Assembly (NCBI RefSeq): GCF_001949145.1
Contig: NW_019091488.1
Coordinates: 795,814 to 834,328, forward strand
Reading direction: 5' to 3'
Length of the DNA stretch: 38,515 bases
Origin: Acanthaster planci
Lineage: Eukaryota; Echinodermata; Asteroidea; Valvatida; Acanthasteridae
Shown piece after piece: positions 1-13,218 of this stretch. Every line of letters starts with the position of its first letter. The first letter of the stretch is position 1. Made by a program: the position numbers and the translations under genes. A model generated the notes under the pieces. That model was not told where the DNA came from. It searched no databases and saw nothing but the letters and a program-made list of their open reading frames with translations.

Positions 1-1534
1 CTGGTATGTACCAACCACACTGCCGTTCAGATTGCAATGTGTTGAGCGCAATGATAAGATCGCCGCACTGTGTACCATTGGCTCAGTGTAGAGACAAGGA
101 GGACTGGGCTAGTTAGCAGGACAAGGGTGGTGAGGGACCCGGGGGTGTCTCGCCCGGCAATCGGTTCGGACGTAGTGGTGGCGGACTGCTACGACTCTCA
201 CTAGCACCCTGGGCTAATTCGTGCCGCTCTCGCATCGGTCCAAGCTAAGCTAGCTGGTCATTCATATGGTTACATTTCTTTGCCATAAGAATGGTTACTA
301 TCGCACTTCTCTCGGAAAGGGTCCAACCGCCGTACTACGTTAGGTTCCGCTCTTGCAACTAGGCTTTGGTCCGCCGCACCTGACCAACGAGCTAGGGAAA
401 ATCTGCTCTACTTACAGGATTCTAGAGGCTTAGGGATAATAAAATATGAGCGTCGCTGAACAGCTCAACCAATGAAAATCTTCAATCTCAAAGGGTCACA
501 TGACTTCCTGCTAGAGTCGTGTGCAAGAATCTAAGTGTCGTGTGTAAAAAGGTAAAATACAGAATAAGAAGTCTCGTGTACAAAGTGTAGAGCCGGGTGC
601 ATGAAAGTGCTTACGCGGTCATCTGTGGCGAATGATTGACAGTTACAAAGTCTGCAGTTTCTGAACATTAGCATTTCGGGGAACCTTACCACGCCCAACC
701 ACGCAGCCACGTGGAGGGGAATTTCGACATGCCAAAACTGAGCAGAGAAAACACAAGGATAAAGGAGTGAAGGAACACGCGATCATGCCAGAGTACAGCA
801 TGAATATCTTAATACAAAATTAGCGTCTCTGCTACATGTCCATAATGCATAGCTGAGCTAAATAAGAGAGCCTGAGAAATGCAAGGACCAAGAACGAGTA
901 AAACTAGGGGGCGCTAGAATTCCAAGATTTGCGGGTGTGCAACAATACTCTATATCAGAGAGTCCTGAGAGCCATGAAATTGAGGAATTGGAGAAATATG
1001 GCACTGAATCTCTGGCCCGGATATTTGGGCTTCAAGGCTGACTGATTTGGGTGCAGTCGGGTCTGAAAGTGGTACTTTTTAGCCGTTTTGTGGAGAGATG
1101 GTTTATCAAAATGGCTACTTTTCTGGGTAGGTACATTTTCTTCATTTTAGGGGTGGTCTGCTTCTGGTGAAAATTTCTCAAAAATTCATTGGTCAACCCC
1201 CGAAAAAGGGGACATGTCGATTATCATTTTTCTGTGCAGCCTGAACACCTGTGAGAGTTGTATTTTTAAAATAATTGTGAAGTGTGGGGATTTATTATTG
1301 CTGTCTATGGGAATTTATTTGCAGTGTACACCTTCAAGTGCTCAACAGATTCCTTTGCATGTACATGAAGAGACTGATGGCTCAATATCCCTCAAAGGTT
1401 CTGGTGCTCAAAAGATCAACAGAGGGCGCTATTCACTTTATCTGGACTAAGCCAATGCAATCCAGCTTCCTTTCAGCACAGGCTGTGACCGGATAACAGA
1501 ATGACGGCATTCAGGGTTCCTGCACCTAAAGGAC
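1..1534. other. Unassigned sequence at the left edge
   Basis: No gene is supported here. Positions 1-430 are more GC-rich than the rest and could be part of an old repeat. A strong splice-donor-like sequence (CCT|GTAAGTAG) lies on the minus strand at 415, but the sequence upstream of it has stops in the frames read. A minus-strand acceptor-like site near 739 precedes a tiny open segment that does not resemble a DH domain. The remaining RhoGEF exons were looked for here and not found. Two GAGGGCGCTA-type words lie at about 908 and 1422. Confidence 0.4.
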
Positions 1535-1800
1535 AATTAAATTCAATGACTTTTCCACGACCAATGTATGAAAAATCCATGACCCAATAATGCAATTTCT
1601 TGGACTATTCACACTTTGAAATTTGCGAATACAATCACGCATTTTAAGCACTTATTTCTGACTATAGAAATGACAAATTCCATGACTCTTCCATGACTTT
1701 AGTCATATTTAGACAATTCCATGACTTTTCCAGGCCTGGAAAACCAAAATAAATTTCCATGACTTTTTCATGACTTTTCCAGGCGCGGGAAACCTGGCAT
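1535..1800. repeat. Interspersed repeat with recurring CCATGACTTTTCCAGG words
   Basis: The phrase CCATGACTTTTCCAGG and shortened or diverged forms of it (ATGACTTTTCCA, CCATGACTCTTCCATGAC, TTCCATGACTTTTTCATGAC) recur about six times, together with CAGGCCTGGAAAA and CAGGCGCGGGAAACC. CAGGCCTGGAAAAC is roughly the inverse of TTTTCCAGGCCTGG, so the element contains short palindromes. Similar ATGACTTTTCCAGG repeats occur in several animal genomes as DNA-transposon-like sequences. I cannot name the family, and no transposase frame is present. Confidence 0.5.
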
Positions 1801-1931
1801 TTGAAATAGCACTGACAAAATTCTGCAGAAGTGAAAGGACTCTATACACCTGTAGTTGTCATTTTAATTGGTGTCAAGCCTTATTGCTTTGGGTTTTGTC
1901 CAAATTCAATGTTGCTGTTGAAGGGATGTAC

Positions 1932-2034
1932 CTCAAAGGTTCCTTGTAGGTTGTGAAGATGGACTGCAGTAAATTACAGTAGCCTCGCTCTGAAGAAATG
2001 ATTTCATTCAAAACAGCCAATCGCTTGTCAGCAT
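1932..2034 (-). CDS. Exon 3 of the RhoGEF gene (start of DH domain, residues 260-293)
   Basis: This 103-nt exon runs from an acceptor with a pyrimidine tract (TTTTTTTGCTGCTAG|ATG) to donor TTTGAG|GTACAT, from phase 1 to phase 2. Its product, ADKRLAVLNEI then ISSERGYCNLLQSI and YKEPLR, matches the pattern of the first helix (conserved region 1) of Dbl-homology domains. That pattern is basic residue(s), then V-x-x-E-I/L, then a T/S-E-x-x-Y core, then about ten residues and P-L. The helix contacts the switch regions of Rho GTPases, and the conserved glutamate here is E275. The remaining DH helices and any PH domain are not visible; they should lie below position 1932 or off the window. The VLNEI start recalls P-Rex- or Vav-like DH domains, but 34 residues are too few to choose. 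Confidence 0.75.
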
Positions 2035-2682
2035 CTAGCAGCAAAAAAAGCAAACATTCTCTACAAATTACCCAACACAATATGACAGATACATGTAGGT
2101 CAAACTGAGTCAAACTAATTCAGATCAAGACTCTCAGTCCCCAAAATTTAATACACAAAACATGTGAACCAAATCAAAGTGACAGTATTAAACAACCACC
2201 ATCTTGGTGTAAAAAAATTAATGATATTTATGATTAATTGATCCACCAGAAAGGAAAAATTATCTTCTGACTTTCCAGCTGGACATCTTGTTACTGAACC
2301 AAGTCTGAAAAATAAAAGAAAGCTTCCCACTACTTAACTACATGTATCACCCAATCTGCACTATTTTATGTAGGGCTGAGTAAAAACAATAGTTTCCTCT
2401 TCTGTTTCTTTTTAATGGAGCTGGTGTTCTTTTTTAATATACATGTACTTGTAGTTTTTACCACATCATTTTTTTCCTGAGCTGGATTGATTTGATTTTC
2501 TAGACACTCCTGTAACACCTTTGTGTCAAACTTAAAGAACTTTTAGCCATTTTAGGCTTGAAACTTCCACCACATACATATGTTGTGTAAGACAAATGGA
2601 AAGTAAAAAAAACATGACAATTTAACCCAAAAGGAAACTAGTGTATCTTTTTATTGAGCCGAATTCCCTCATTTTTTCCAAC
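2035..2682 (-). other. Intron 2 of the RhoGEF gene
   Basis: A 648-nt intron lies between the weak donor GTTGGA at 2682 and the acceptor ending at 2035. It is AT-rich, contains ACATGTA words and has no internal feature I can support. Both flanking junctions are in phase 1, so the joined codon is G|AT (Asp). Confidence 0.55.
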
Positions 2683-2869
2683 CTTCCTCTGTTTCCTCCA
2701 TGCAGTGTGATTCAATGATAATCTCCTGTCTAGCCAGGGAGGACACCCTGGCATCGTCACGGATGATACCCAAGGTGGACGCCCTCCGGAGCCTGTGTCT
2801 TGGTATCTGATGCTCCATGGTGATGTCAGCGACTAGGTCTTTGATCTTCATGCCAGGCTGGCCAGTCAA
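2683..2869 (-). CDS. Exon 2 of the RhoGEF gene (RBD-like segment and linker, residues 198-259)
   Basis: This 187-nt exon follows a good acceptor (TTACTGCAG|TTG). It ends at a weak donor (GAAG|GTTGGA) that nonetheless has the correct phase (1) for exon 3. It encodes LTGQPGMKIKDLVADITMEH, which together with the end of exon 1 resembles the beta-hairpin plus first helix of a ubiquitin-like/RBD domain. Next come HRLRRAST (222-229), a textbook RRxS basophilic-kinase motif, and a charged linker ending in CMEETEE before the DH domain. The frame stays open only a few codons past the donor, consistent with an exon end. The RBD assignment is by visual resemblance. RBD-bearing RhoGEFs such as Tiam and PLEKHG5 are known, but I cannot assign this gene to either. 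Confidence 0.68.
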
Positions 2870-2979
2870 CTGCAGTAACACAGAGATCAAGAATTACAAT
2901 GTACATGTAGTACAAGTATAAATTTTTCCCTGGACCTCACTCTCTTGATCAGCTTTCCAAGTTCAGGACAAAAGTACAG

Positions 2980-3025
2980 ATGAGGCCTTAGATTATTTTG
3001 TCTATGAGGCCTTAGATTATTTTTG
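2980..3025. repeat. Short tandem duplication, about 24-bp period
   Basis: The phrase ATGAGGCCTTAGATTATTTT occurs at about 2980 and again at about 3004, separated only by GTCT. This is a recent two-copy duplication inside the intergenic or 5'-intronic side of exon 2 (intron 1). No function is implied. Confidence 0.7.
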
Positions 3026-6000
3026 CAGTTATTTTCCAAACTTCATGGTGAAATCTTTAGGAAATTTAATTGGTATTGTTCACCATTTACAATATCTTTC
3101 TGCATCCAGAAAAAGTGAAATAACATGAAATACAAAACTGTAGAGCTTTATGAGTAAAAACAATAATAATGGAACAAGATTGTGAACAAAGTTCCTCTTA
3201 ATCAGGAAAGATTTTAAAGAAAGTTTTTCAGAAGTCCACACTTTTATGTCCTATTTTTGTGCATTATTGGTGAAACCTGTGCACTTCTACTTTAAATTTA
3301 TGGCAAGACTTAAAAACAATTTGAAGTGATTTTTTTGGTCTAAGTAAACATAACTGACATTTGGGCAAGGAAAACTCCAACATATTGGCTTTAATGAGTG
3401 ATATATTGCTAGCCAGGGGGTAAGAACCAGTAGCTTCCGATCCTCTTTATGCATCAAACATAAATAAGGATTTTTTTGTTGGGTTGTTACAACCACGGTC
3501 AACATTTGTGAAGGGTCGGCACCCTAGTGGGACACAGGCCGAACCCTGGGGGTTGCAGTGTTCCCTAATCTGGTTACCCATGAGGAACTGGAGAGTGCTT
3601 GAGGTTTGCTACTGTTTGCTTTTTGGCAGGAGCAGGTTCTAACCAACAGGTTTAGGGACAATACTTTTTAGATAACAGGCATGAGTTTGGTTATGGGGAA
3701 CTGAGCAAGTGGGGAAGCTGGGCATGGGAGGAGCAGAGGTACCGTACGTAAAGGAAGAATTCAAATCATCCAATACAAATGGTGGCATCATGTCCAGCTT
3801 TTTTTTTTGAAATCTTGATTCAAATGTTCCAATTTCCTAAAGAAAACGTGAATCGAAACAAAGACAAATTAAATAAAAATAATAAAAGATAAAAGGAGGG
3901 GCAATGCCCCAAAACAAAGCAAAACAGAATTACTCGCACGATCATACAGGTACATGCACCTGTTGTACACCTGGTCCTCTCTAAGAGGAAAGATACGGTG
4001 GGGACAGTATACAGGGCACTCGTACATATATGTGGTTCTCAGCAGTGGACTATTTATCCACCACAAACACCAGCCAAGGATGCATGAACAATCGAACAAT
4101 GGTGACCAGGTTGTGTACATTAGTTTCAGTCTGCAATCAGTCAAGGTCCACAAATTAGAGACTTGATGTAGGAGGGGGGGTACTGGTGCCAGTACAAATG
4201 GCATCTGTATGATGATGTAAGCCACCCTTGCCAGTGCATACCAGTACAGGTAGGGCAGTCCTGTGTACTAAAGAGGACAACTAGATGCAGGTTATGGGAA
4301 CCTTATCACAGGGGACTATAGCCTGGTCTACATGAGGTTATATCGTCGCTGGACAACTGTTGTATGTGCTGGTACACGCACATCTACCGGTACCATGTTT
4401 TGGGATTAGGGTTACCGTAGGAAGAGAAATACCGGTAGTCAAGGGAACCCATCAACAAAAATCCAAGTTCAAAGAGTGTTCACGGCAACAGAAAGACTGA
4501 GTATTTTCAATGCATTTCCTTAACTACACGAAAAAGCAATGTCCGACACGCAGAACATACAGTACATCTGAGCGAGTTATTGGGCATTAACAGATTTGGG
4601 ACTTCATTCTTGATCACAGACTGTACATGTAGCTAATTCCTCTGTGCACAGAACTAGTCAGTCTAATGGTTCTTGGTCTTTTTATACAGCCCAGAGCTTC
4701 CAGTACCAATAACCCATGAAGACCATTTTTACTATTTTTTTAGCAAGCCATAGTGAGTTGGACATACATGTACCTACAAACTATGAACACAGGCACCCAA
4801 GGCACGAAACATCACCACGTCAACTTCTTAATCCAGTCAACAGATCATCTCAGACCCCTAGGGAAGTACCATACACTACCAGATGCTGTCATTTCAGCCA
4901 AGAAAGATTGAATTCAGACATTTATAACCAGGGTCTCTGCCCTCACACACACTCAAGATCATTCACTCAACACAGCAGTGGGATTATGCAATCGGTCACA
5001 AGAGGTTTACCTAAGATGCACCCAAACCTCAACTTCCCACGGGGTTGCAAACTCGCGTGGAACTTTAAATTTCTAGTTACTAGTACGTACACAGTAGTAG
5101 TCGATGGCAATCTTGGATAGATTGACTTACCTTTCTTTGACGAGTTCTGTGCCAACACCGCATAGATCTTACCCGTCTAAACCCCACTCTTGCCATATCC
5201 TGCATCCTCTTCCTTAGCAATGCCTCCAGAAGAAAGTCAAACTAACCACAAAACCCGGGTTTTCCTTTCCATGTTGTCAAAATAAAAACCAACAAACTCT
5301 TTCAGCAGGTCCACATCAAAAACCTTTCCCAAAGTGTACCCCAAAGAAAGTCAGATGGCTGCAATACTAGTGGCTGACAGCGCGTAGTGGGCGACACATG
5401 CTGTGACATGTGAATCCTGACTGCTCGACTGAGAGTAACTCTGATTATGTCTGTTTTAGTCTACTGATTAGGCTTCAATCCCCAAAAGGGGAAGCAGTCA
5501 TAAAGTCAAGAATTAGGCATTCCATCTCAATTATTTGGAGTCACTGGGGCAAGAAGATTTGACGTGATCAAAGGGCTCCGCTTATCCTGATACAGAAACC
5601 CCAAATAAATGTTGAGTCAAATCCAAAGAAATCAGTGTTGTCTAGATCAGGCTAGTGTCCTCAACTGAGATTGGCTTACTTGAAGACCGGGCATTTTCAA
5701 CTTCTCAGATGGCTAATTGCTTTTGAAGTTAAAAGAATTCCCCCCCCCAAAAAAAAGCTAGCAATTGCCAATTTGCTACTGGTACACAGTTGAATTGTCA
5801 AGATCTATAAGGTTTCTCAGTTGCTGGCATTTGAGGATAATTGAAATTTTGGAAAGTAGTGTACGCTTGGCATGTTGGCGAGGTTATGTCCAAACAAATG
5901 CACATGTGCCTGCTGGGGAGTGTAACATTTCACTACAGCAAAGATGGTGTAAGGCTTATCGGTGTTTGTGCAGTGAAAACTTAGCCTCAGAGAATCGTTT

Positions 6001-7532
6001 TCAACTGATTTCTCTCAATGATGCATGTACATGTATACCAGTAGGATCCTCTTCAGTACAGAAGGGTTTCTGATGGGCACTGGGGATATTCATCACCTTA
6101 ACTTTGTGCTGAGAGGAGTCAAATACTGACCAGTCTTCCACAGTAGTTGAGAAAAGGTAGTAAAACTTCCCAAGTGTCTTATCAAGATCTGATATTATGC
6201 TTAATTGCTTTCCCAAGGTCTCTTCAGCAGGAGCTGGTGCAATCAACAGTCACTGAATAAAAGCCTGATCAAGTCAGATTATTCACACTTATCAACTGAC
6301 AAGCCAATAACTAAATAAAGGCCACAGTTTCAGGGATTTCCAGCAGGCTTTAAAACATTCTTGTGTCATGAACTGAATGCTTGTAAAACATCAAATAGAA
6401 GCACAGATAAACTACTCATCAGTGGCTTCATCATCTCTACAGATATACCAAATGCTTGGGACATGTGCGACCCACTCAAGGAGAACGTGACATACATGTA
6501 CATTTGCCCCATGCCTTTCAATGATATGTCCCACTCGAAGTCGAGAGGGTGGATTTTCAATTGTAGTTTTGTGGTCAGAAATAACATCACTGCATTTGAT
6601 CCCTACAATTTCAGGTTTTATTGAAAAGAACATGCTGGTTCTCAGGGAAACCTAATAATGACTCAACCATACGACCATTTTCTCAGTTGTATCAAGTTGA
6701 ATACCATAGAACTACCAGTATTTTAATATGAAAAAAGTGACAAAATAGGCTACTAAGCTCTGCCACCGATCAAATGGAAACTTTGACTGCGGCTTAATAT
6801 CCAGCCAGAGCTGGACACATACTGCCATGACGGTTTCACCAGTACAACACCTCTTGCTGTTACTACCACAGTACATTGTCAGAAGTTTTCCTTGAATGAC
6901 TTTTTTGTGCATGATTAAACTCTTCTGAAATGTATGAAATCTGCTTGAAATCTTTCTGGAGTTAAGTGGGATAAAGTGCACTTTTGACCAAGCTTTTCAA
7001 GACAGGTGAGGGCACTGTTGGTGTGATGTAAAGCCAGGCAGACACTGTTTAACTGGTTTAAATGTTTTCATGCACAATTCAGTTTTGTTCACCAGAACTT
7101 TTTTACCCCAATCTTAAATGTAGCAACAACTTTGACATTCATTTTATTGCTTAAATTGGTGTTTGCTGAAGGAATAATAAATATTTGGGTATCACAAATT
7201 TCGTTTTCTTGGTGGACTCATTCTTTTATGGATGTCTGAAACAATCATTAAAAGTGTCTGCTGTCTGAGTTTCAATTGCCGGACCACATCATTGGACCTA
7301 AACTATTTAAATTAAAATTAATGTTAAAACTTTTAACGTCAACTGAAAAATTCTTCAAGCTGTGTAAGAAGAGCCAAAAAATTGAGACAGTAATGCCAAC
7401 ACAATTATTCCCTATCAATTGCCCCGGAGGCTAAAAGTATGATCGATACCGGTCTACTGTAATGGAAATTTGGGGTGCGCTTTACACTCGCAAAAGTTTT
7501 CCCAGCGCACATGCCGAGAATTCTCATTTACT

Positions 7533-7573
7533 AGCATGAACTCAGGTTTATAACAGCATGAACTCAGGTTTTC
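7533..7573. repeat. Two-copy tandem duplication, 22-bp period
   Basis: AGCATGAACTCAGGTTT begins at 7533 and is repeated at 7555, with TATAAC between. It lies within intron 1. Confidence 0.75.
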
Positions 7574-8787
7574 TGGCAGGTCGAACCAGGATTCTGAGGA
7601 TCTCTTATCAGCTACTGTTGTGGCCCTCAGGGGATTTACAAGTTTGGCACAAAACCGCTGATGGTTTTGACCTTGGCTTGACCGGGTGGCAAGTGGGCTT
7701 TGCCTATAGTTTTCTTAAAACACGTCCAGTTTCATACTAGCACTCAAAACTAGTGTAGCATTCCATTTTGACCAATTAGAAAACCACATTTTCCCCCTTT
7801 GATCCATCAAATTGGTGCTCAATTGCCAGAGTTACATTAAAACTTTGAGTTGTGGAGTCGTTTGTGTGGGCCACAACTTACTCAGCACGCATGCATGAAA
7901 ACAACCTTGCAAGTGCATGAATAACACTATGCCATATGGAAGAAGGTGTTTCACGCGATATATCATAAAATGAAACTGAATTACATGTACCGGTATGCGA
8001 AAAAAGTGATGCTTAATTGCCTGTGTTCATACTCTGACTTAAATCGTTCACAAATCCTCAACGAATCTCACAGGTAATTGATCACGAAGTTAAAGTTGGA
8101 CTACATGTATATTTTCTTGCGAACATACATGTACAGTGTAGATGGTGCTGACATTGCCAAATACATTGGGTACGTGAAGGATGAAAGTACATACAGGAAC
8201 TTCATTGTCGAAATTCTGCCCCTTATTGGGAGAGCAGATCAAAGGGTACACTAAACTTCGCCGTCAGAGTTCTGCTCCATAATTGAGAAGGCAGATAAAG
8301 GTACATGTATGCACTAAATTTTGCAGTCAGAACGCTTCTTCATTGAACAAAATGATCTCTACAGATATTACTCCAAAATACCGCTATCTTTCAGACAATC
8401 GTATCGATGTTTTGTCTATTCATGGAGGAAGAAAAACATTCCTCCATGGTCTATTTCATACACATTAAATGCCTTTGTGAGTTTTCACAAGTTGTTGGAC
8501 ACAAACGATACTAAGAAACTTTGGTAGCTTATTTTACATGTACATGTAGCTCTATAAAGCAATACTGTTTTTATTTTATTTATTATTTGAGCTGCTGTGT
8601 AATCACCCAGGGACACCTTGTAAAGTCCACAAACAAAGCAATCAATTTTGTTTTAAAAGGCCTACGTTTTATTTTGATTTTCATTCCCGCTGACATGCAT
8701 TATCAATCTTCAAGTCTGCAGCCACTTATCTGTCGGTTCAACATAACCCCTCTTGACCAAATTTGCTCACATAATGATCATCGGGAG

Positions 8788-8833
8788 GGAATACTTTAAC
8801 TCATCAGTAGGGAATACTTTAACTCATCAGTAG
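8788..8833. repeat. Perfect 23-bp tandem duplication
   Basis: Two identical 23-bp units (8788-8810 and 8811-8833), each starting GGAATACTTTAACTC and ending CAGTAG, lie head to tail without a spacer. Identity is perfect, so this is probably a young slippage or duplication event in intron 1. Confidence 0.85.
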
Positions 8834-11800
8834 ACGATACTTCCTGTCTGTTGGTTCCCAGACTTTACAAGCGCCCCTAATGCCATACATTATGAGGAAC
8901 CAGGGTCAGGGTGATTGGTCCTGGGTTAAGGGAAAGTGTTTTTTAAAAGTTGGTACTCAGATCAGTTCACCTTTCAGATTTGAAAATGGAAGAATATTTT
9001 TTTAATTTGTAAAAGTCTGGTAATTTGTTCTTTAAAATCTGTGCACCAGCTTATAAAAATGGCCTCCATTAGTTTGCCTTCTAGCTTTTTGTGTCTTTTG
9101 TTTTCAAATCATTCCATTCAATCAATATGTACTTTTCTATGAGAGGACACTACACTTCAAACTCAACGGAAGATTCCTTTGAATAATGCTTTAATTAAAG
9201 CCACGATTATCATATTTTTCTGGTCAAGTTTCCCCAGCAAGATACATAAAAATATATTGCTTTCAGACCAGTACCGAGTACACATACTCAATGTACTGTG
9301 CATTGCTCTGGAGTAAATGCATGTACCTGTACATGTAAACCCAACTATAGTGCACACACACCATGCACAATGTTGACTGGGAGGATCGCTAATATTAGAC
9401 AGTCCACATGTTGGTGGCACATGGTAGTTGTGGAAAAGTAGATCTGGCAGAAGGTTGGACTGGCCACCCCAGGTGTGTTGATGGATGGCGTCATTGATAG
9501 TACTGGTACATATACATGTAGCTAAGGACACCTTCCCTGGGGTAAAGATTAACAATGGAATCCTGGTTGCAGAGAGGGCCAGATTTTTAAAAGAGAAATT
9601 TGCCTCATGAGAAGTTCTTATTTTGACTCAAAAAAATGGGCACTTTTGCGGTCACAATCTGCCTTTAGACACCTTTGGCCATTTCTGAATTGACATACGG
9701 TACCAGTAAGGGAACCCAGCAACTGATATCCAGGGGCCGGGTGGTATTAGACATAACTATTAAAGAGATAGATGGTACCTAGTGACAAACACGGTGAAGG
9801 AAAATTTACGAATTTCGGAAAAATATCCTACATTCTTTATTTACAAATTATCAAAACTTACGGAAACATGCATAATTTTTCACTCTGTTTCGGTAAAACT
9901 TATCCCAAGGCCATAATTCATTGATTACCTGGGAGAATATTGCCAATTGGGATCTCAGTGGCAACGTAAAATTCAAAGTTTCCAATACCGCAATAACAGA
10001 GTTTCCGTTATAATATAGGAACTGAGTATATAATGTAACTGTTACAGAAAATTACTGGAGGTCAACACGTCCTCTAGCATGAACTGATTAACCTAGCTTT
10101 CCTGAGTCCTCCAACAGTTGAAGGATTGAGGACTCTTAGGGTTGATTGTTGCTCCCGGTATCAAATCTTCTCCTGTATTGTTCCTCCCCTCCCTTGTGAG
10201 ATGTAATTTTCAAGAAAAATCTTTTTTCTTCAAGATCACTTCTCATTTCTGGTTAACACCTCATCTTTGCTTCAGGGCCTAATGATCTCGACTCAAGTCA
10301 ATCTACACCTATTTAGAACATGTTTTAGAATCAGTCAGCAGACATGGTCCTATGTCTTTTAAACACTGGTACTAGTACATGTACATACATTGTACAGTAC
10401 CTACATGTGGCACTAATTAATCACTGTCCCTAGCACTAGATGGACAGACGAGTGTCTATTTTTAGCTGGATCTTATAATCCTACTGGAGCCTGGATGCAT
10501 GTTATTTTTCCTTCATCGCCTTTCACTCCAAGGACCAAGCACATCTTACAGCCAGCCAAGTGAAAAACAACCTCCTGGGCTTTCTTGTTTTTATTGATTT
10601 GCGAAGGGCACTGACCTGGAGGTGGGCAGAAACATCCCCTTATTGGTTGAAAAGAGCCATGTGGGTTGGATATCTTTAATTTGTTGATACCAGTATATAC
10701 TGGTACAGGGTAGGCCCGCTACATGTGTGTGACATGTTCTTCATAAAATGGACCAAAATGCCACTCCGCATGTCAAAACTTCTAAAAGAGTGACTTTGAT
10801 CATGTAAAATACAAAGTAGCACCTTCAAATGTATAAAAATGATTATTTGGGGATAATTTAGGCATACTTTGTACATTTTGTGGACATTTGGTTGGCTACC
10901 AGTGCAAATCAAATGGAGTTGAATTCATTTAAAGTTTTACGTCAAAGTGTTTACATCAGAGGACTTGATTTTAAAACTTCTCTCAACAAGAAGGAGAATT
11001 CAGTATATTTTTCAACAGATGTATTTTAAAGCACATAAGAAATCAAGTAAGTTTATATTTTAAAAAATATAAGCCATGAAAAAAAGAGTACAAAATTGAC
11101 AGGAAATGATGAGAAACGTTTGGCTCTCTTCATTCTCTTACTGTTTGTAACCGCTCTCACTATACCAGCATATATGCCGTCTAATACATTACCTTTCAAC
11201 CACCGAAAATTATCTTTAAGTTTGGCTGCATCCAAAATGTACAATGAGTACAGTATGTTTGTTGCAAAAGTCATATTTGACAGAATTTTGATGACATTCG
11301 AGAATCTTGACAAAAAAATGCATGACGTTCAAGAATGCCGAAAATGCTTTATGTAGTGCTTGAAAATTCCATGCACAACGTTCATTTCGCCATTTATTTT
11401 GGAGATATCCCAGCAAAAAAATTACATTAAAATTATTAACTCTGCGTATTAGATTTTCATCATGAATCCTATTTTATGTCTCGGACGTCATTTTCTTTCA
11501 AATGTCATTCAGTATGACCAATTTTCTCTCGAAAAACCTTGGTCTGAAGAGAAATATCCTGGAACGTTGCCATTCTAATGGAGGGGCTCATGAATATCGA
11601 ATGAAAAAGAAGGTGCCCTATCTGTGTTGATGTCAAAGGTCAAACAGGCAACGATGTAGCGAAACGTTTCCCTAACGTTACCACGAGATAATGACGGGAG
11701 CCGTAAAATTGCCACAAGGGGTATTTTGGACTGCAGTTTTCAGAAACGTACTTGAAGGAAATGTGATTGGTCCAGTCGTAAAATGATGGTGGTTTGGGGG

Positions 11801-12789
11801 TGCTTTTTTGCATTCTTTTTTAAAGCTTGCATTGTACACCATTTTGGATTATACTAGCTTTTTTTGGCAGTAGTGACAAAATCGAATGACGCTCGCGACT
11901 CCCGATTAATTGTGAGAGTTATTTTTAATTTCACAATTATGGTTTTAATATGTGTAAATATTATCACCTTTCACCACATATACCGGTAAATCTGTGTAAA
12001 ATAACCGTTGGGATTATCAATCTTTGGTAAATTTTATTGGCCTGGACTTCAACAGGTTGTTCACGTCTGTCAAAAATGCCGACGTTCAAGACTTTGATTA
12101 ACTAAACTCCAATTAAGTTGAAAGATGGACACAGTCATCATTGTTCCAGATATCAGCCATGACTTCCCTCATTACATCAGACATTGGGAATTAATTAACT
12201 GCTGCTCTCTTTCGGAAAAATGAACCCCCTAAGTTGAACATTATTTACGGTCCACATTATTAGGAAACCTGCCATGTGTATACTGGTAGCGAAGCGACTG
12301 TGACAATTGTGAACCAGAGAAGGAGCCAACCAAAGGAGCCTCCATTGCTAAGAAAACAGTGCCCCCCTTGGTCCAGCTCGGGGCCCATACGCTGCACTAC
12401 TGCTTGGCAGAACTCATACATACCTGTACATGTAATTTAAAATCCTGTAATTAGAAATCAAATAATTCAATTTTTTAATGTGCAGCATGGCAATAGCACA
12501 ATGTTTAGTGAACTCTAGCCCTCTAGCTCGACAGGGTATGCCATGACATTATCATTCTTGGCAGTGGCATGACACTGTACTGTTCCACTAAAGTTTGATG
12601 TTTAAGGCAAGTTCTGCTACTGTCTTGCTACTGCTGCACTAATTTTAATTAACTTGAAGTTCGGCACGGCAGTACTGTAGCATGGTGTCTACATGGTTTT
12701 AACCGGTATACATATGTACCGGTATGGCAAAATGATGAAACAAAAGTAGGGAGGCTTTGTTACTGGTAAATGATTACCACATGAGATGA

Positions 12790-12990
12790 TGGCATGTACA
12801 TGTACATGTACAGTACATGTACCTGCACATGTACTGTACATGAAGTACTGTGTACTGTACCCGTACATGTACAGTGTACCATACATGTACGTACATGTAC
12901 ATGTACATGTAGGCCTACATGTACATGTGCATGTACATGTATGTAGGTACCGGTTCATGTACATGTGTACATCAGTGTACCGGTACCAGT
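12790..12990. repeat. TACATGTA/GTACATGTAC palindromic simple-repeat cluster
   Basis: A 200-bp tract is built almost entirely from overlapping TACATGTA, GTACATGTAC, TGTACAGTAC and ACCGGTAC words. Each is its own reverse complement or nearly so, so the tract can fold back on itself in many registers. It gives spurious YMYMYV/TCTCT-type open frames on both strands. It lies in intron 1. Confidence 0.85.
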
Positions 12991-13200
12991 GCATACTTGA
13001 AACTACTGTACACAGTGGTTTAAGACAATACTTCAATTACGTCATAAAGGTTTGAAAATTACTTGGCATGTCCAGGATTATCCCTTTTGTGTCCCACACA
13101 GAATAGGAGGCCTTACTGCCACCACTTCCATAGGCATATGTCCTAATGGGACAGCATTTGAATTCGCTACTGACTCCATAAAATTTAACAACATGCATGC

Positions 13201-13218
13201 CACTCTATAAATAGAGTG
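13201..13218. repeat. Short perfect inverted repeat around TATAAA
   Basis: CACTCTAT and ATAGAGTG are exact reverse complements separated by AA, giving an 18-bp near-palindrome containing TATAAA. No gene starts nearby, so a promoter role is not supported. Confidence 0.5.

Noticed and set aside
690-739. Minus-strand mini-exon between good-looking splice sites, tested as RhoGEF exon 4
   Set aside because: Splice sites and phase would fit, but the encoded 16 residues do not resemble the continuation of a DH domain.
866-1038. Plus-strand 57-codon frame ending LARIFGLQG
   Set aside because: Short, with no Met start and no clear acceptor. The Glu-rich part is unremarkable and no family is recognised.
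4716-5120. 134-codon plus-strand frame
   Set aside because: No domain, Kozak context or splice pattern stands out. An antisense frame overlaps part of it.
12689-13055. Open frames on both strands reading repeated Tyr/Met/Val/His/Cys/Thr
   Set aside because: They are translations of the TACATGTA simple repeat. Opposite frames are equally open and no domain is seen.
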